From positions 930,001-994,000 of the forward strand of contig NC_050728.1 of assembly GCF_014133895.1 (NCBI RefSeq): a stretch of DNA of 64,000 nt. The letters are read 5' to 3'. Source of the DNA: Torulaspora globosa. Its lineage: Eukaryota; Ascomycota; Saccharomycetes; Saccharomycetales; Saccharomycetaceae. The position numbers and the translations under genes are program-made. The notes beneath the pieces were generated by a model that did no database searches, was not told where the DNA came from, and saw nothing but the letters and a program-made list of their open reading frames with translations. How positions within the stretch are numbered: the stretch's first letter is position 1; each line of letters opens with the position of its first letter. This document shows positions 27,039 through 36,212 of the stretch, one piece after another.

Positions 27039-29504
27039 TTATATTGCGAATACTTGGATGTCGAAGTTTCCTCTAGGTCGCTGGCCATTGATCTGTATCC
27101 TCATACCATTGTTGTTGCGGACGTTCCAACCTCTTCGGGCGGCCAAGGTTCGGATGATCAAACTGAAGAGGAAAATGAATAAAACGAAGGCAATGGTCAT
27201 TAAATCTTCTGGTTGAAGACCCAAATTCTCTAATCTGTCCCAAAGAGTGACATGTTCTTGTGCTTGCTCCCTATCCGGCTGCTGTGGTTGCTGCTCTTGT
27301 TGTTGTTGGTTTTGCCTCTGTCGTTGAGCAGGGACACCTCGACCGTTACTCTGAGCATCGGTACCAGTTGGTATGCCGGAATTTTCTCTACCGGCTTTCT
27401 TGAAGCTCTTGATCACCCTTTCGAACCATGAATCTGAGTCATCAACATTGTCGTCGTCCTCCATTCTACCATACTTTAGCCGACCGTTGGTGACCCAGGT
27501 GAGCCATGATTTGAGCCTCAACTTTAGAACACTCAGCTTTACGGCGAGATAAAGTTTTGAGTTGTGTTCGAGGACCTGGTCGTAGTATCTCTTGGCGAGA
27601 TGGAAGTCAACTTCGGTGCCCAGGCCGTGCTCGTACATGTATCCAAGATTCCATATTGCCTGGGGCGAAAACTTTAGGGCGGCACTGTGATATGCGCTCA
27701 ATGCCTTAGAGAAGTTGCCCATGCGATAGAAGATATCGCCAGCGACCACACCAGCATCAACATTGTCCTGTTTGAAAGCGCGAATGTAGTAAGAAATCGC
27801 CATTTGTTTTCTTTCGGGTAAAGTTCTTGGTGGGTCTTCCAAATTGCATGGAAGCTGGTATAAGATGTAGGCAGCTGAAACCTGCGCCGGCTCAAAACCT
27901 TGCTCTGCCGCTAGAGCGTAACCCCAGAGAGCAACCTCGGCATTGCCTCTTAATAATTCTCCATAGGCGGTTTTCAGTTGTGGAGCCATTATTTCTTCAT
28001 TATCTTCCACGAACTTCTTGTAAAGGTATGCAGAATCTTCGCAGCTGTAGCGGTTGTTCATACTCTGCTCCGTCATTGTGGCAAATTCATAAGTCGCGTG
28101 GCAATGACCCAGCAAATGGGCAGTCTGCATCAATCCAAAGGGATCCCCCAACTCCATCTCGGGATATTTCCGGCTGAGTTTAGCTAGCTGAAACTCAACA
28201 GTTCCATCGTTGCTATGAGTGGCACTTACTTTTTTGTAATACCGCAAGGCTTCGGTAACGTTGTTGTATAGGTACTGATTAATCAGCCCTAAATCGATGT
28301 TTGAACGGCATCTCAGGTTGCTATTCTTCTCAATCACCTCGATGGATCTTTGCAAGTACTTTTCAGCCAGAGTAATGTTAGGCGACCCTTCTGCCTCGCC
28401 TGTGAAATAAATGTGACCCAGTAAATCTAAGCAACGACCATAAAAGAATTTCTGTAGATTGTCCATGTACGGTACGTCTGCATCATATGCTCTAAACGTC
28501 AACTCCAGCAGCTTTCTTGACGCCTCACAATCTCTTGCCTTCGTGTAAGTGCCTCTGTAGTCGTCCCAGGCGGTGTAATAGATATCGACAAGCCGGTCCT
28601 CGCTCTCGTCATCTTCTGTGGAGAAGGCACCACCACTTGATTTCGAACCAAATTTTAGTACAATTTGGCCACCATTCATCTGGGTTAGAAACGAGGACGT
28701 TATATCTGGTCTTGCAGACGCTACCCGCTTAGTAGTCAAGTCCATGGAGCTCAAATCTTTTCCCAAAAGACCATCAGAAAAGTCTGGGATTCGGACATTA
28801 TAAGTCTCGATGTAAGGAAAACGAATGTTCCATTCCTCCTCTGAGAACGAATCACGAATTTCATCTGCAACCTCCTTATATAGGAGCAGAGCTTTGTTGC
28901 AATCCCGAGGAACGTTGTGACCAGAATAGTACTTGTATGCGAGTACATTCTTAGCTCTGATGTCGCCTAAAGATGCAGACACTTGGTAGCACAATAGTGA
29001 TTTCACAGTGTCTACAGGGATGTATCCAAAGAGCCCGGTGGAGTACATGACCCCTAGATCAAACAGGATGGAGCTGTTGCTCCATTTTGTCATTTCGTTG
29101 AACCGGGATGCATACTTAAAAGCCAATGTCTTGTTATGTGGGAAATCATAATCTCCCCATAAATGCAACTGCGCCAACGTGTATGTGGCATCAGCATTAT
29201 CATATCGATCGCTAGATTCTGCCAATAGGCTGTACACGGTTCTCTGCCACTCTGATGCCTCCTCCCTCCAAAATAACTCGTAATGTCGTTCCTGATCTTC
29301 TCGGTAATAATCCATGGGTACGTAGAGAGCTGCATCTTTCAGTCTGTCATTATTTCCACTATCTGGATATGGATACGATATGGGATCAGTCCTCTTGACG
29401 GCCTGCCGTAACATTTCATTAGCCTGATTCCATGGATCGGTTGCGCTAGTCAGGGAAAAGGTGAGCAATCCAATTCCAGCTAGCGTGAATTTCTTAGCTC
29501 TCAT
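27039..29504 (-). CDS. HRD3: Hrd3, ERAD ubiquitin-ligase subunit
   Basis: Hrd3 (SEL1L) is the luminal substrate-recruiting partner of the Hrd1 ubiquitin ligase in ER-associated degradation. The 821-residue protein (S. cerevisiae about 833) has an N-terminal signal peptide (about residues 1-21, TLAGIGLLTFSLTSA). Many Sel1-like TPR repeats occupy about 95-660, for example WNLGYMYEHGLGTEVD. A Q/P-rich low-complexity linker is at about 715-745. One C-terminal transmembrane helix lies at about 766-790. Divergent from MHF2 with 491 bp between. Intact. Confidence 0.95.
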   Translation of the reverse strand: MRAKKFTLAGIGLLTFSLTSATDPWNQANEMLRQAVKRTDPISYPYPDSGNNDRLKDAALYVPMDYYREDQERHYELFWREEASEWQRTVYSLLAESSDRYDNADATYTLAQLHLWGDYDFPHNKTLAFKYASRFNEMTKWSNSSILFDLGVMYSTGLFGYIPVDTVKSLLCYQVSASLGDIRAKNVLAYKYYSGHNVPRDCNKALLLYKEVADEIRDSFSEEEWNIRFPYIETYNVRIPDFSDGLLGKDLSSMDLTTKRVASARPDITSSFLTQMNGGQIVLKFGSKSSGGAFSTEDDESEDRLVDIYYTAWDDYRGTYTKARDCEASRKLLELTFRAYDADVPYMDNLQKFFYGRCLDLLGHIYFTGEAEGSPNITLAEKYLQRSIEVIEKNSNLRCRSNIDLGLINQYLYNNVTEALRYYKKVSATHSNDGTVEFQLAKLSRKYPEMELGDPFGLMQTAHLLGHCHATYEFATMTEQSMNNRYSCEDSAYLYKKFVEDNEEIMAPQLKTAYGELLRGNAEVALWGYALAAEQGFEPAQVSAAYILYQLPCNLEDPPRTLPERKQMAISYYIRAFKQDNVDAGVVAGDIFYRMGNFSKALSAYHSAALKFSPQAIWNLGYMYEHGLGTEVDFHLAKRYYDQVLEHNSKLYLAVKLSVLKLRLKSWLTWVTNGRLKYGRMEDDDNVDDSDSWFERVIKSFKKAGRENSGIPTGTDAQSNGRGVPAQRQRQNQQQQEQQPQQPDREQAQEHVTLWDRLENLGLQPEDLMTIAFVLFIFLFSLIIRTLAARRGWNVRNNNGMRIQINGQRPRGNFDIQVFAI

Positions 29505-29995
29505 TATATGTAGCCCCTAGTTGAAAGGGAAGCACCTCAGGGTTGTGTGTAGATTTCTTACTCAAGTAAGTGAGAGTTAGTTGTTGGTGAGTTGTCAACT
29601 ATTCACCTCTTTCGACTGCTGCCAATTTCAGATGCAATTAAATCAATGTTAAACACGAAGAAGTGCACAACAGATGGACTTGGCACGTCCTTGCTCACTT
29701 TGAATTATCGTGATGGTTCTTGGTAGTTATGTTCCCTCAATTGAGTAACAAATCAACCCGTATGTTTAACTAATCTCACAATTGGTAACGACACAAAAGG
29801 TGTCACTATAATGGAACCTTGTTAGAGATTGAGACAACCGTTAGTAGCTTCTTTAACGTAACAAGAGTCGTAACCTTTGTCTATGCAGTGTTGTCTCTTC
29901 CCTGGTTAGCGCGATACGATGTTAACACGAGCAAGCACCATCGCTACATCTATAAGCTTAGAGGGCGCCAATTGAGTCTGCTGGTCCAACCAGAC
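29505..29995. other. HRD3-MHF2 divergent intergenic region
   Basis: This 491-bp stretch separates divergent HRD3 and MHF2. The MHF2 frame is open through 29819-29995, but the residues encoded there do not resemble the family, so it is treated as leader. I recognised no promoter motif or RNA gene here. Confidence 0.5.
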
Positions 29996-30268
29996 ATGTC
30001 CAATGCGATACCCCAAGAGACTATAGCACTCATTCTGGAGGTTGGAGCTTTTGAACATGGAACTACTAAGATAACAGAGGAAACAGTGGGCATGCTGCAG
30101 AAGTACATGGAGATCTTTGTTCGAGAGGCTGTTCTGAGATCTAGTGTTAATAAAGAGCAGGTCAAGAAGGAGCAGGATGCTGTTTACGGCAAGAGAGAAG
30201 CAAAGGAAGTCACACTGACGCATGAAGATTTGGAGAATGTGACCGGGTTGTTGCTTCTCGATATGTGA
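29996..30268 (+). CDS. MHF2: Mhf2 (CENP-X), histone-fold FANCM partner
   Basis: Mhf2 forms a histone-fold tetramer with Mhf1 that binds DNA, supports the Mph1 (FANCM) helicase and is the CENP-X kinetochore protein. Starting at ATG 29996 (MSNAIPQETI) gives 90 residues against about 80 in S. cerevisiae. The histone-fold core with KYMEIFVREAVLRS and the C-terminal LENVTGLLLLDM is clear. The open frame extends 59 codons upstream, but that part looks like leader sequence. Convergent with the epsin gene. Order matches YDL160C-A. Confidence 0.88.
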   Translation: MSNAIPQETIALILEVGAFEHGTTKITEETVGMLQKYMEIFVREAVLRSSVNKEQVKKEQDAVYGKREAKEVTLTHEDLENVTGLLLLDM

Positions 30269-30375
30269 ATGTTATTGTCAGCATAATATTTTGACTGTTA
30301 TCGTGTTATGTAGACGCAAAAGTTCTACATATGTTTGTATCGCTGTCACATATAGTACAAATGTCCAACTTTGAT

Positions 30376-31863
30376 TTACAAATCAATCAAACTTATGCCC
30401 TGGTCAGCCGATTGACTTTGCTGTGTCTGTTGCGGAGGAGGTTGATTGCCAAATCCGTAGCCCGTGTAAGAGGGAACAACGTTTGAACTTGGAAGACCGG
30501 TGTACTGGCCACTCAGGAATGGATTTTTTTTGGGTTCATTCGTTACTTGTTTGTATCCAGTTCCTTGTGAATTGATGAAAGTGCCAGTCTTTGTATGCTG
30601 AGCCGGAATACGAGCATCCCCTGTGTTCCCAAATGTATCGATGCCAGTTCCTGTAGCCAATAGCTTGTTCAACTCACCGAATTTCTCGGAAATAGCAAGG
30701 TCTCCCGTTCTGACAGGTTTTATAGGAGCCTGCTGTTGTGGTGGTGGGGCGTGCTGCTCTGGTTGCTGTTGTGTCTGTGGCTTAGGAGACTGTGCTTGCA
30801 TGGGTGCGAAGCCGGTTAGATCTGGCAGAGGACTTGCTTTTGCAGGGACATTCTGTTGCAGCTGCATATTGTTCAGCGCAAAAGGATTGTTTGATCCGGT
30901 AGCCATAGGTTGCTGATAGTACGCAGCTTGTTGTTGCTGCTGGAGAGCCGCTTGCTGCTGCGCGAGAGCCTGCTGCTGCGCGAGAGCCTGCTGCTGTGCT
31001 AGAGCATCCTGCTGCATTTGCCAGTACATCTGCTGTTCGGCCAGTCTTTGCTGCTCCTGCTGAGCGAGCAACTCCTGCTCCCGCTGCTGCTGTGCTAACA
31101 GCTCCTGCTGCTGCTGGTACTGCAAGTATTCCTCAGGAGAGATCGGATTTCCAAAGATGTCGTAATAGAGCGATTGCTGTTGTGTTTCCTGCTGCTGCTG
31201 TAGCCTTTGCAACTCCTGAAGTCTCTTCAATTCCTCTTCCTCTTTACTCAATTGCAAAGCTGCCTGCAAGTCTTCATCCTCAGTGTTCAACAGTCTTCTA
31301 CGCCTTTCATCTTCCTCCACTGTCAATTTACTCTCCTCAAGTGCTCTTTGCAGGTCATCATCGTACGGATCGCTCCCAGACCGGTCCGTTCTTCTCGTTC
31401 TTCTCTCTTCTCTTCCGCCCCTTCTATTCAAGTTCCTCTCTTCTCTCAACCGCTCTTCGTCTTTCAACAGATTCGTCAACTCCTTGGCCTTGACCCTCAC
31501 GATCTGGCCCTGGTCCACGCCGCTATCGTCCTCGTGCCGAAACTCCTGCAGAGTCTTGATGATATACAAGTTCTCCCGACACCACAACACACAGTTCTCA
31601 CTACCAAATCGTACAAGGTAGTCCAACACGGTCAAAGACTTGGCAACATGTCTCCAGTATTTGCCCTTATCGTTCAGCCGTTTATCGAGCATATCCATAA
31701 TCTCGAAAAACTCCACGCTATCGTATGTTTTCTCAGCCAAATCATCCAAAGTATCGACACTAGGACCGTCTGAGTCGTTTGCTGTAGCGTTTCTCACCAG
31801 CACCTGCGCAGATGAATACCCCTTCACCACATTTTTGGCGGATCGAACAAATTGTTTGGACAT
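30376..31863 (-). CDS. ENT1: epsin (Ent1/Ent2)
   Basis: Epsins bind PtdIns(4,5)P2, ubiquitinated cargo, Ede1 and clathrin at endocytic sites. The 495-residue protein is the single ancestor-type copy of S. cerevisiae Ent1 and Ent2. It has an ENTH domain (about residues 1-140, starting MSKQFVRSAKNVVKGYSS), two ubiquitin-interacting motifs (DLQRALEES and DLQAALQLS, about 172-215), a long Q-rich tract, two NPF motifs for EH domains, and a clathrin box LIDL as the last four residues. The start is ATG 31863; four codons of open frame upstream begin with GTG. Convergent with MHF2. Confidence 0.95.
   Translation of the reverse strand: MSKQFVRSAKNVVKGYSSAQVLVRNATANDSDGPSVDTLDDLAEKTYDSVEFFEIMDMLDKRLNDKGKYWRHVAKSLTVLDYLVRFGSENCVLWCRENLYIIKTLQEFRHEDDSGVDQGQIVRVKAKELTNLLKDEERLREERNLNRRGGREERRTRRTDRSGSDPYDDDLQRALEESKLTVEEDERRRRLLNTEDEDLQAALQLSKEEEELKRLQELQRLQQQQETQQQSLYYDIFGNPISPEEYLQYQQQQELLAQQQREQELLAQQEQQRLAEQQMYWQMQQDALAQQQALAQQQALAQQQAALQQQQQAAYYQQPMATGSNNPFALNNMQLQQNVPAKASPLPDLTGFAPMQAQSPKPQTQQQPEQHAPPPQQQAPIKPVRTGDLAISEKFGELNKLLATGTGIDTFGNTGDARIPAQHTKTGTFINSQGTGYKQVTNEPKKNPFLSGQYTGLPSSNVVPSYTGYGFGNQPPPQQTQQSQSADQGISLIDL
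30955..31010. repeat. short tandem repeat coding ALAQQQ in epsin
   Basis: An 18-bp unit (CTGCTGCTGCGCGAGAGC on the plus strand) is repeated about three times, the last copy diverged. It encodes ALAQQQ units inside the glutamine-rich linker of the epsin. It is the type of coding microsatellite that expands and contracts between strains. Confidence 0.7.
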
Positions 31864-32277
31864 TTTATGCTGCACTAGTCAACCTAAGAACACCGCCAGA
31901 CCTCACAATGCTGAATAAGCTCTTCTGAATCCCACCTTCACTGCTGAGTTCCTATACAGATCGTTCTCAACTGCCCCTTTTACAGCTTTCAGTGCTTCCC
32001 AGGGCTTATAGGTTTCTCACGGATAACGGCTCCACGTGATGGACGTTCTACAAGCAGCGCTATCAAGCTAATTGATCGGTTTGGGATCTTTGAGCTGCTT
32101 CTCTCGCTCCTGATGGTTCGGTAGTCTCGAAGAAGTGGTCTGGTTGTGTCTTTAGTTGGTGTGTTTGTATCTGCTATGTGCGCGAACAGCTGGAGTAAGC
32201 CTTGCGATGCGGTATGGCGAAGTGACAAATAGACGGTGAAGAAGAGAAATTGGGCGGGCCATTGGTTCAATTCGTTG
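31864..32277. other. ENT1-CDC9 divergent intergenic region
   Basis: This 414-bp stretch separates divergent ENT1 and CDC9. It contains one CACGTG E-box near 32032. I did not find an exact MluI cell-cycle box (ACGCGT), which S. cerevisiae CDC9 has. No extra gene is supported. Confidence 0.5.
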
Positions 32278-34380
32278 ATGTTCCAGTCCCTGGGTAGATC
32301 AGTTTCAACATCGCTGGCGAGATCAGGTATGTCTAGTGGTGCTAAGAAGCAAGTTACTTTGGCAAGGTTTTTCAGTCAGGTAAAGCAAGATGATACGAAG
32401 AATGCAGCTGTTGATGACGAGAAAGCTGAAGTGCAGCCGCAGCCCGCGGATATTGATAGTGAGGAACAGCCCGCTAAGCGATTGAAGCCGTCTTGGCCTG
32501 TCAAAAGTGCACCAGTGAAGGCAGAAAGAACGGTCTCTAAAGCTGCGTATTATTCTAAGGTGCCCTATTCTGAAGTTTGCAATGTGTTCCAGGAGATTGA
32601 AGGCACCTCTTCACGTCTGGCTATCATCAGGATATGTTCCGAGTTCTTCAGCCGGATTATGAGGGACAACGCTCAGAATTTGGTCCCTGCTACGTATCTG
32701 TTCATCAATAAGCTGGGTCCCGATTACGAACCGGGGCTGGAATTGGGACTTGGGGAAGGGCTGCTGATGAAGACAATCAGTGAGGCTTGCGGGAAATCCT
32801 TGGCGCAGATAAAGAGTAGATATCGGGAGATAGGTGATCTGGGACGAATTGCGCTGGAAGCGAGAAATGTTCAGCCTACGATGTTCAAACCGAGCCCGTT
32901 GACGGTGGGTGAAGTGTTTGAGAACTTGCGGGCCATCGCTCACTCACAGGGAAAGGACTCGCAAACCAGGAAGGTGAAGTTAATCAAGAGGATGCTTACT
33001 GCATGCGAGGGTTTAGAGGCAAAATTCCTGATCAGATCTCTGGAATCCAAATTGAGGATTGGGCTGGCAGAGAAAACGGTACTCATCTCACTGTCGAAGG
33101 CTATTCTTACCAATGAGAGTGCGGCAGGGAAGGAACCTCCGATGGACCTCGTCGAATCCGCAGAAGCCAAGATCAGAGAGGCGTTCTGCCAGGTTCCTAA
33201 CTATGAGATTGTCATCAACGCTTGCTTGGAGCATGGGATCATGGAACTTGATAAGCACTGTCAACTAAGGCCAGGTATTCCGCTCAAGCCGATGCTTGCA
33301 AAACCGAGCAAATCGATCACGGAGGTATTGGACAGGTTCCAAGGACAAACATTCACCTCGGAATACAAGTACGATGGAGAGAGGGCCCAGGTACATCTCC
33401 TTGAAGATGGAACCATGAGGATATACTCCCGTAACGGCGAGAATATGACCGAGCGGTATCCCGAGATCCATATCAGGGATTTTGTGGCAGACCTTTCGAC
33501 GACCAAGTCGTTGATTCTGGATTGCGAGGCAGTCGCCTGGGACAAGGAACAGCAGCGTATCCTGCCATTCCAAGTTCTGAGCACCAGGAAAAGGAAGGAC
33601 GTGGAAGCCAAAGACGTGAAAGTCAAAGTGTGTCTGTTCGCATTCGACATCCTCTGTCACAACGGAGAACGACAGATCAACAAGTCGCTCAGGGAAAGAC
33701 GTGCACTACTGCGCGCCGTCACGAAGCCTGTCACGGGAGAGTTCGAATACGCTGTAGAATTGACCACTTCCACTGTTGAGGAGCTGCAAAGGTTCCTCGA
33801 CCAGTCCGTCAAGGAATTTTGCGAAGGCCTCATGGTAAAGGTTCTCGACGGCGAAGAATCCCACTACGAGCCCAGCAAACGGTCTCGTAACTGGCTAAAG
33901 CTCAAGAAAGATTACCTCGATGGTATCGGCGACTCTGTAGATCTCTGCGTGCTCGGCGCATACTACGGCCGCGGTAAGCGTACTGGCACCTACGGTGGTT
34001 TCCTTCTCGGCTGCTACAACGAGGACACGGGAGAGTTCGAGACCTGCTGCAAGATCGGAACAGGCTTCTCCGACGAAATGCTCCAGCAGCTCTACGACAG
34101 ACTCAAGACCACCGCCATTGACGGTCCACATGCCACCTACGTGTTCGAACCCAGCGCAGAGCCAGACGTATGGTTCGATCCAACAACGATATTCGAGGTC
34201 CTCACGGCAGACCTGTCGCTGTCCCCCATCTACAAGGCAGGCGCCTCCTACTACGACAAAGGAATCTCCCTCAGATTCCCCCGTTTCGTACGTACAAGAG
34301 ATGACAAATCGGTCGAAGAAGCTACCTCCTCAACACAGATCATTGAGCTCTACCAGAACCAGTCGCACGTCGGATCATGA
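32278..34380 (+). CDS. CDC9: DNA ligase I (nuclear and mitochondrial forms)
   Basis: Cdc9 is the ATP-dependent ligase that seals Okazaki fragments and repair nicks. The 700-residue form starts at ATG 32278. The catalytic lysine is K364 in the KYDGERAQ motif I, followed by the downstream ligase motifs (YSRNGE, DCEAVAWD, EGLMVK, WLKLKKDY). A PCNA-binding box QVTLARFF is at residues 25-32. The first ATG precedes a presequence rich in Ser/Arg and free of acidic residues, and a second in-frame ATG at 32329 (MSSGAKKQ) begins right before the PIP box. In S. cerevisiae CDC9 the two AUGs make mitochondrial and nuclear ligase. Codons in the 3' half are noticeably C-rich. Confidence 0.97.
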   Translation: MFQSLGRSVSTSLARSGMSSGAKKQVTLARFFSQVKQDDTKNAAVDDEKAEVQPQPADIDSEEQPAKRLKPSWPVKSAPVKAERTVSKAAYYSKVPYSEVCNVFQEIEGTSSRLAIIRICSEFFSRIMRDNAQNLVPATYLFINKLGPDYEPGLELGLGEGLLMKTISEACGKSLAQIKSRYREIGDLGRIALEARNVQPTMFKPSPLTVGEVFENLRAIAHSQGKDSQTRKVKLIKRMLTACEGLEAKFLIRSLESKLRIGLAEKTVLISLSKAILTNESAAGKEPPMDLVESAEAKIREAFCQVPNYEIVINACLEHGIMELDKHCQLRPGIPLKPMLAKPSKSITEVLDRFQGQTFTSEYKYDGERAQVHLLEDGTMRIYSRNGENMTERYPEIHIRDFVADLSTTKSLILDCEAVAWDKEQQRILPFQVLSTRKRKDVEAKDVKVKVCLFAFDILCHNGERQINKSLRERRALLRAVTKPVTGEFEYAVELTTSTVEELQRFLDQSVKEFCEGLMVKVLDGEESHYEPSKRSRNWLKLKKDYLDGIGDSVDLCVLGAYYGRGKRTGTYGGFLLGCYNEDTGEFETCCKIGTGFSDEMLQQLYDRLKTTAIDGPHATYVFEPSAEPDVWFDPTTIFEVLTADLSLSPIYKAGASYYDKGISLRFPRFVRTRDDKSVEEATSSTQIIELYQNQSHVGS

Positions 34381-34587
34381 ACGACTACATAATAAGATAT
34401 AACCAAGTCCATCGGTATGCAGTTTGTCGACCCATATTTCCGGCCGTAAATCACTGACCAGGAGATATCGCAGCATACGCAGATCAGCCTCTCAAAGGGA
34501 CCTACACCTACCTGGAATCGATATCGAAGTTCGCTAAGGTTTGCAGTGGTCATCCGCGATGGAGTGGCACTCGGAGGCTTGTCATTG

Positions 34588-34604
34588 GGGTGCAATTGGG
34601 TGCA
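34588..34604 (-). promoter_or_regulatory. tandem Aft1/2-type iron-response sites before HMX1 relic
   Basis: GGGTGCA occurs at 34588-34594 and 34598-34604. The reverse complement TGCACCC is the core Aft1/Aft2 site. The two copies are 10 bp apart and 84-100 bp upstream of the relic HMX1 ATG. HMX1 is an iron-regulon gene in S. cerevisiae. Confidence 0.75.
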
Positions 34605-34619
34605 AAAGATTCCGGTTAC

Positions 34620-34627
34620 TATAAAGA
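34620..34627 (+). promoter_or_regulatory. TATA box of HMX1 relic
   Basis: TATAAAGA lies 61-68 bp upstream of the relic start codon and just after the tandem Aft-type sites. It is a plausible retained core promoter. Confidence 0.55.
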
Positions 34628-34687
34628 TGCGGTAACTACACCGTCCGTTGGCGAATTGAATATTTTACTTGGAAACTAACACCAGTG

Positions 34688-35541
34688 ATGAGAACTACCG
34701 CTGCTAATACTAGAAGAACTATTCCGTCGCCCACGGATGTGGGTGCCTTGGCTACAGGATGAATTTTCACACCAGAGATGCTCATCACAAGATTAGTGAG
34801 TATATGAGCGTGGGGATAGCGTTGCGCTGAAGCATGGGTTTATCTACAGAGAGGGCGTTCTCACGTTTTACCACATCTTTGACGCCATAGAGCAGGAGCT
34901 GGACCGCTTGTTGCAGGATCCTCAAACCCCGGAGGGAAATATAGATGCAGAACGTGCTCAGACAGTTCTGAGTGGAGGAGTTTCGTCGATCGTATCAGAT
35001 CTTTCGAGATCTGGACTGCTGCACTCTCCGGAGTATCCAACCAAGGATGAGCTGAAATTACAAGAGTTTGTGGATTTCATTCATGAATCAGTCCAAAGGG
35101 ACCCTTGTACTATTCTAGCGTACTGCCATGCAATGTATTTGGCGTAGTTTGCTGGCGGCAAGGTGATGAGGCCAAAAGAATTGGTGCAGGTACCAATCTC
35201 TTCACTTTCAGTGAAGACGGCTCAGGCGCAGAGAACAAGCTGAGAGGGAAGTACAAGGAGGGTACGAACTGGCCACTCGCCAGGAGCTCTCCGAGTCGCA
35301 GAAGGCCAAGATAATCGAAGTCTCAGGCCAGATTTTCGAGTGGAATATGCAGGTCATCGGAGAAATCGGCAGATTGAACAGGCAAGAGCTGATGCGTAAG
35401 CTCAGTTTCAAGCTTCTCACCTACGTTGCCGAGGAATGGAAATACTCCAAGCTGCTCTCCAAGAAATCTAAGGATTTCATCATCGCTGCTATACTCATGC
35501 GGTTCTTCATAGCCTGCGCTGTGCTGCGTAAATTCATATAA
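34688..35541 (+). pseudogene. HMX1: broken HMX1 (heme oxygenase)
   Basis: Hmx1 is the ER-anchored heme oxygenase that releases iron from heme during iron starvation. The start ATG at 34688 and SPTDVGALATG read correctly, then TGA at 34760. The next frame holds NFHTRDAHHKISEYMS with the expected proximal heme-ligand His, then TGA at 34828-34830. The third frame runs 105 codons with KHGFIYREGVLTFYHIFDAI and DPCTILAYCHAMYLA, then TAG at 35145-35147 where the distal helix FAGGK follows. About 15-20 codons are missing after GGKVMRP. Two more frame changes (about 35190 and 35260) lead to NRQELMRKLSFKLLTYV and a hydrophobic C-terminal anchor ending at 35541. Locus matches YLR205C. No functional enzyme can be made. 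Confidence 0.92.
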
Positions 35542-35609
35542 GCCGGACTCGTTCAGGCATAGCAAACCACCATTAGATCTATGTGTATGTACAGGAAAGA
35601 ATTCACAAA

Positions 35610-35933
<324 letters not shown>

Positions 35934-36212
35934 CTACGACCAGGCCAACACGGACTCAATTCGACCTACTTTACTACTAACTTCTATCTCTTAATCATTA
36001 GAAGGAAGGCTTGACAAAATCGTCTCGTTCATTACGAACATGGTCTCAAATATTTTAGACCAACAAGGAAGGGCAAAGGCAGCTTATACAAGATAAATAA
36101 CGGTAAGCCAGCCGCTGGAAGGTTTCTGGAGGTGTTTGAGATTTGAAATTGATCATTCTATAGCGGATAGACTCTTCGAATTTTACCTTTTCAACTGAGT
36201 CGAGTGTTTGAG

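Noticed and set aside
29819..29995. N-terminal extension of MHF2 by 59 codons
   Set aside because: The extra residues have no counterpart in the histone-fold family. ATG 29996 gives the expected size.
32029..32036. centromere CDEI-like CACGTG
   Set aside because: No AT-rich CDEII of 80-90 bp and no CDEIII (TTCCGAA core) follow. It is probably an E-box in the ENT1-CDC9 promoter.
34350..34595. 81-codon minus-strand open frame between CDC9 and HMX1
   Set aside because: It covers the CDC9 3' end and the HMX1 promoter, with no protein-like pattern.
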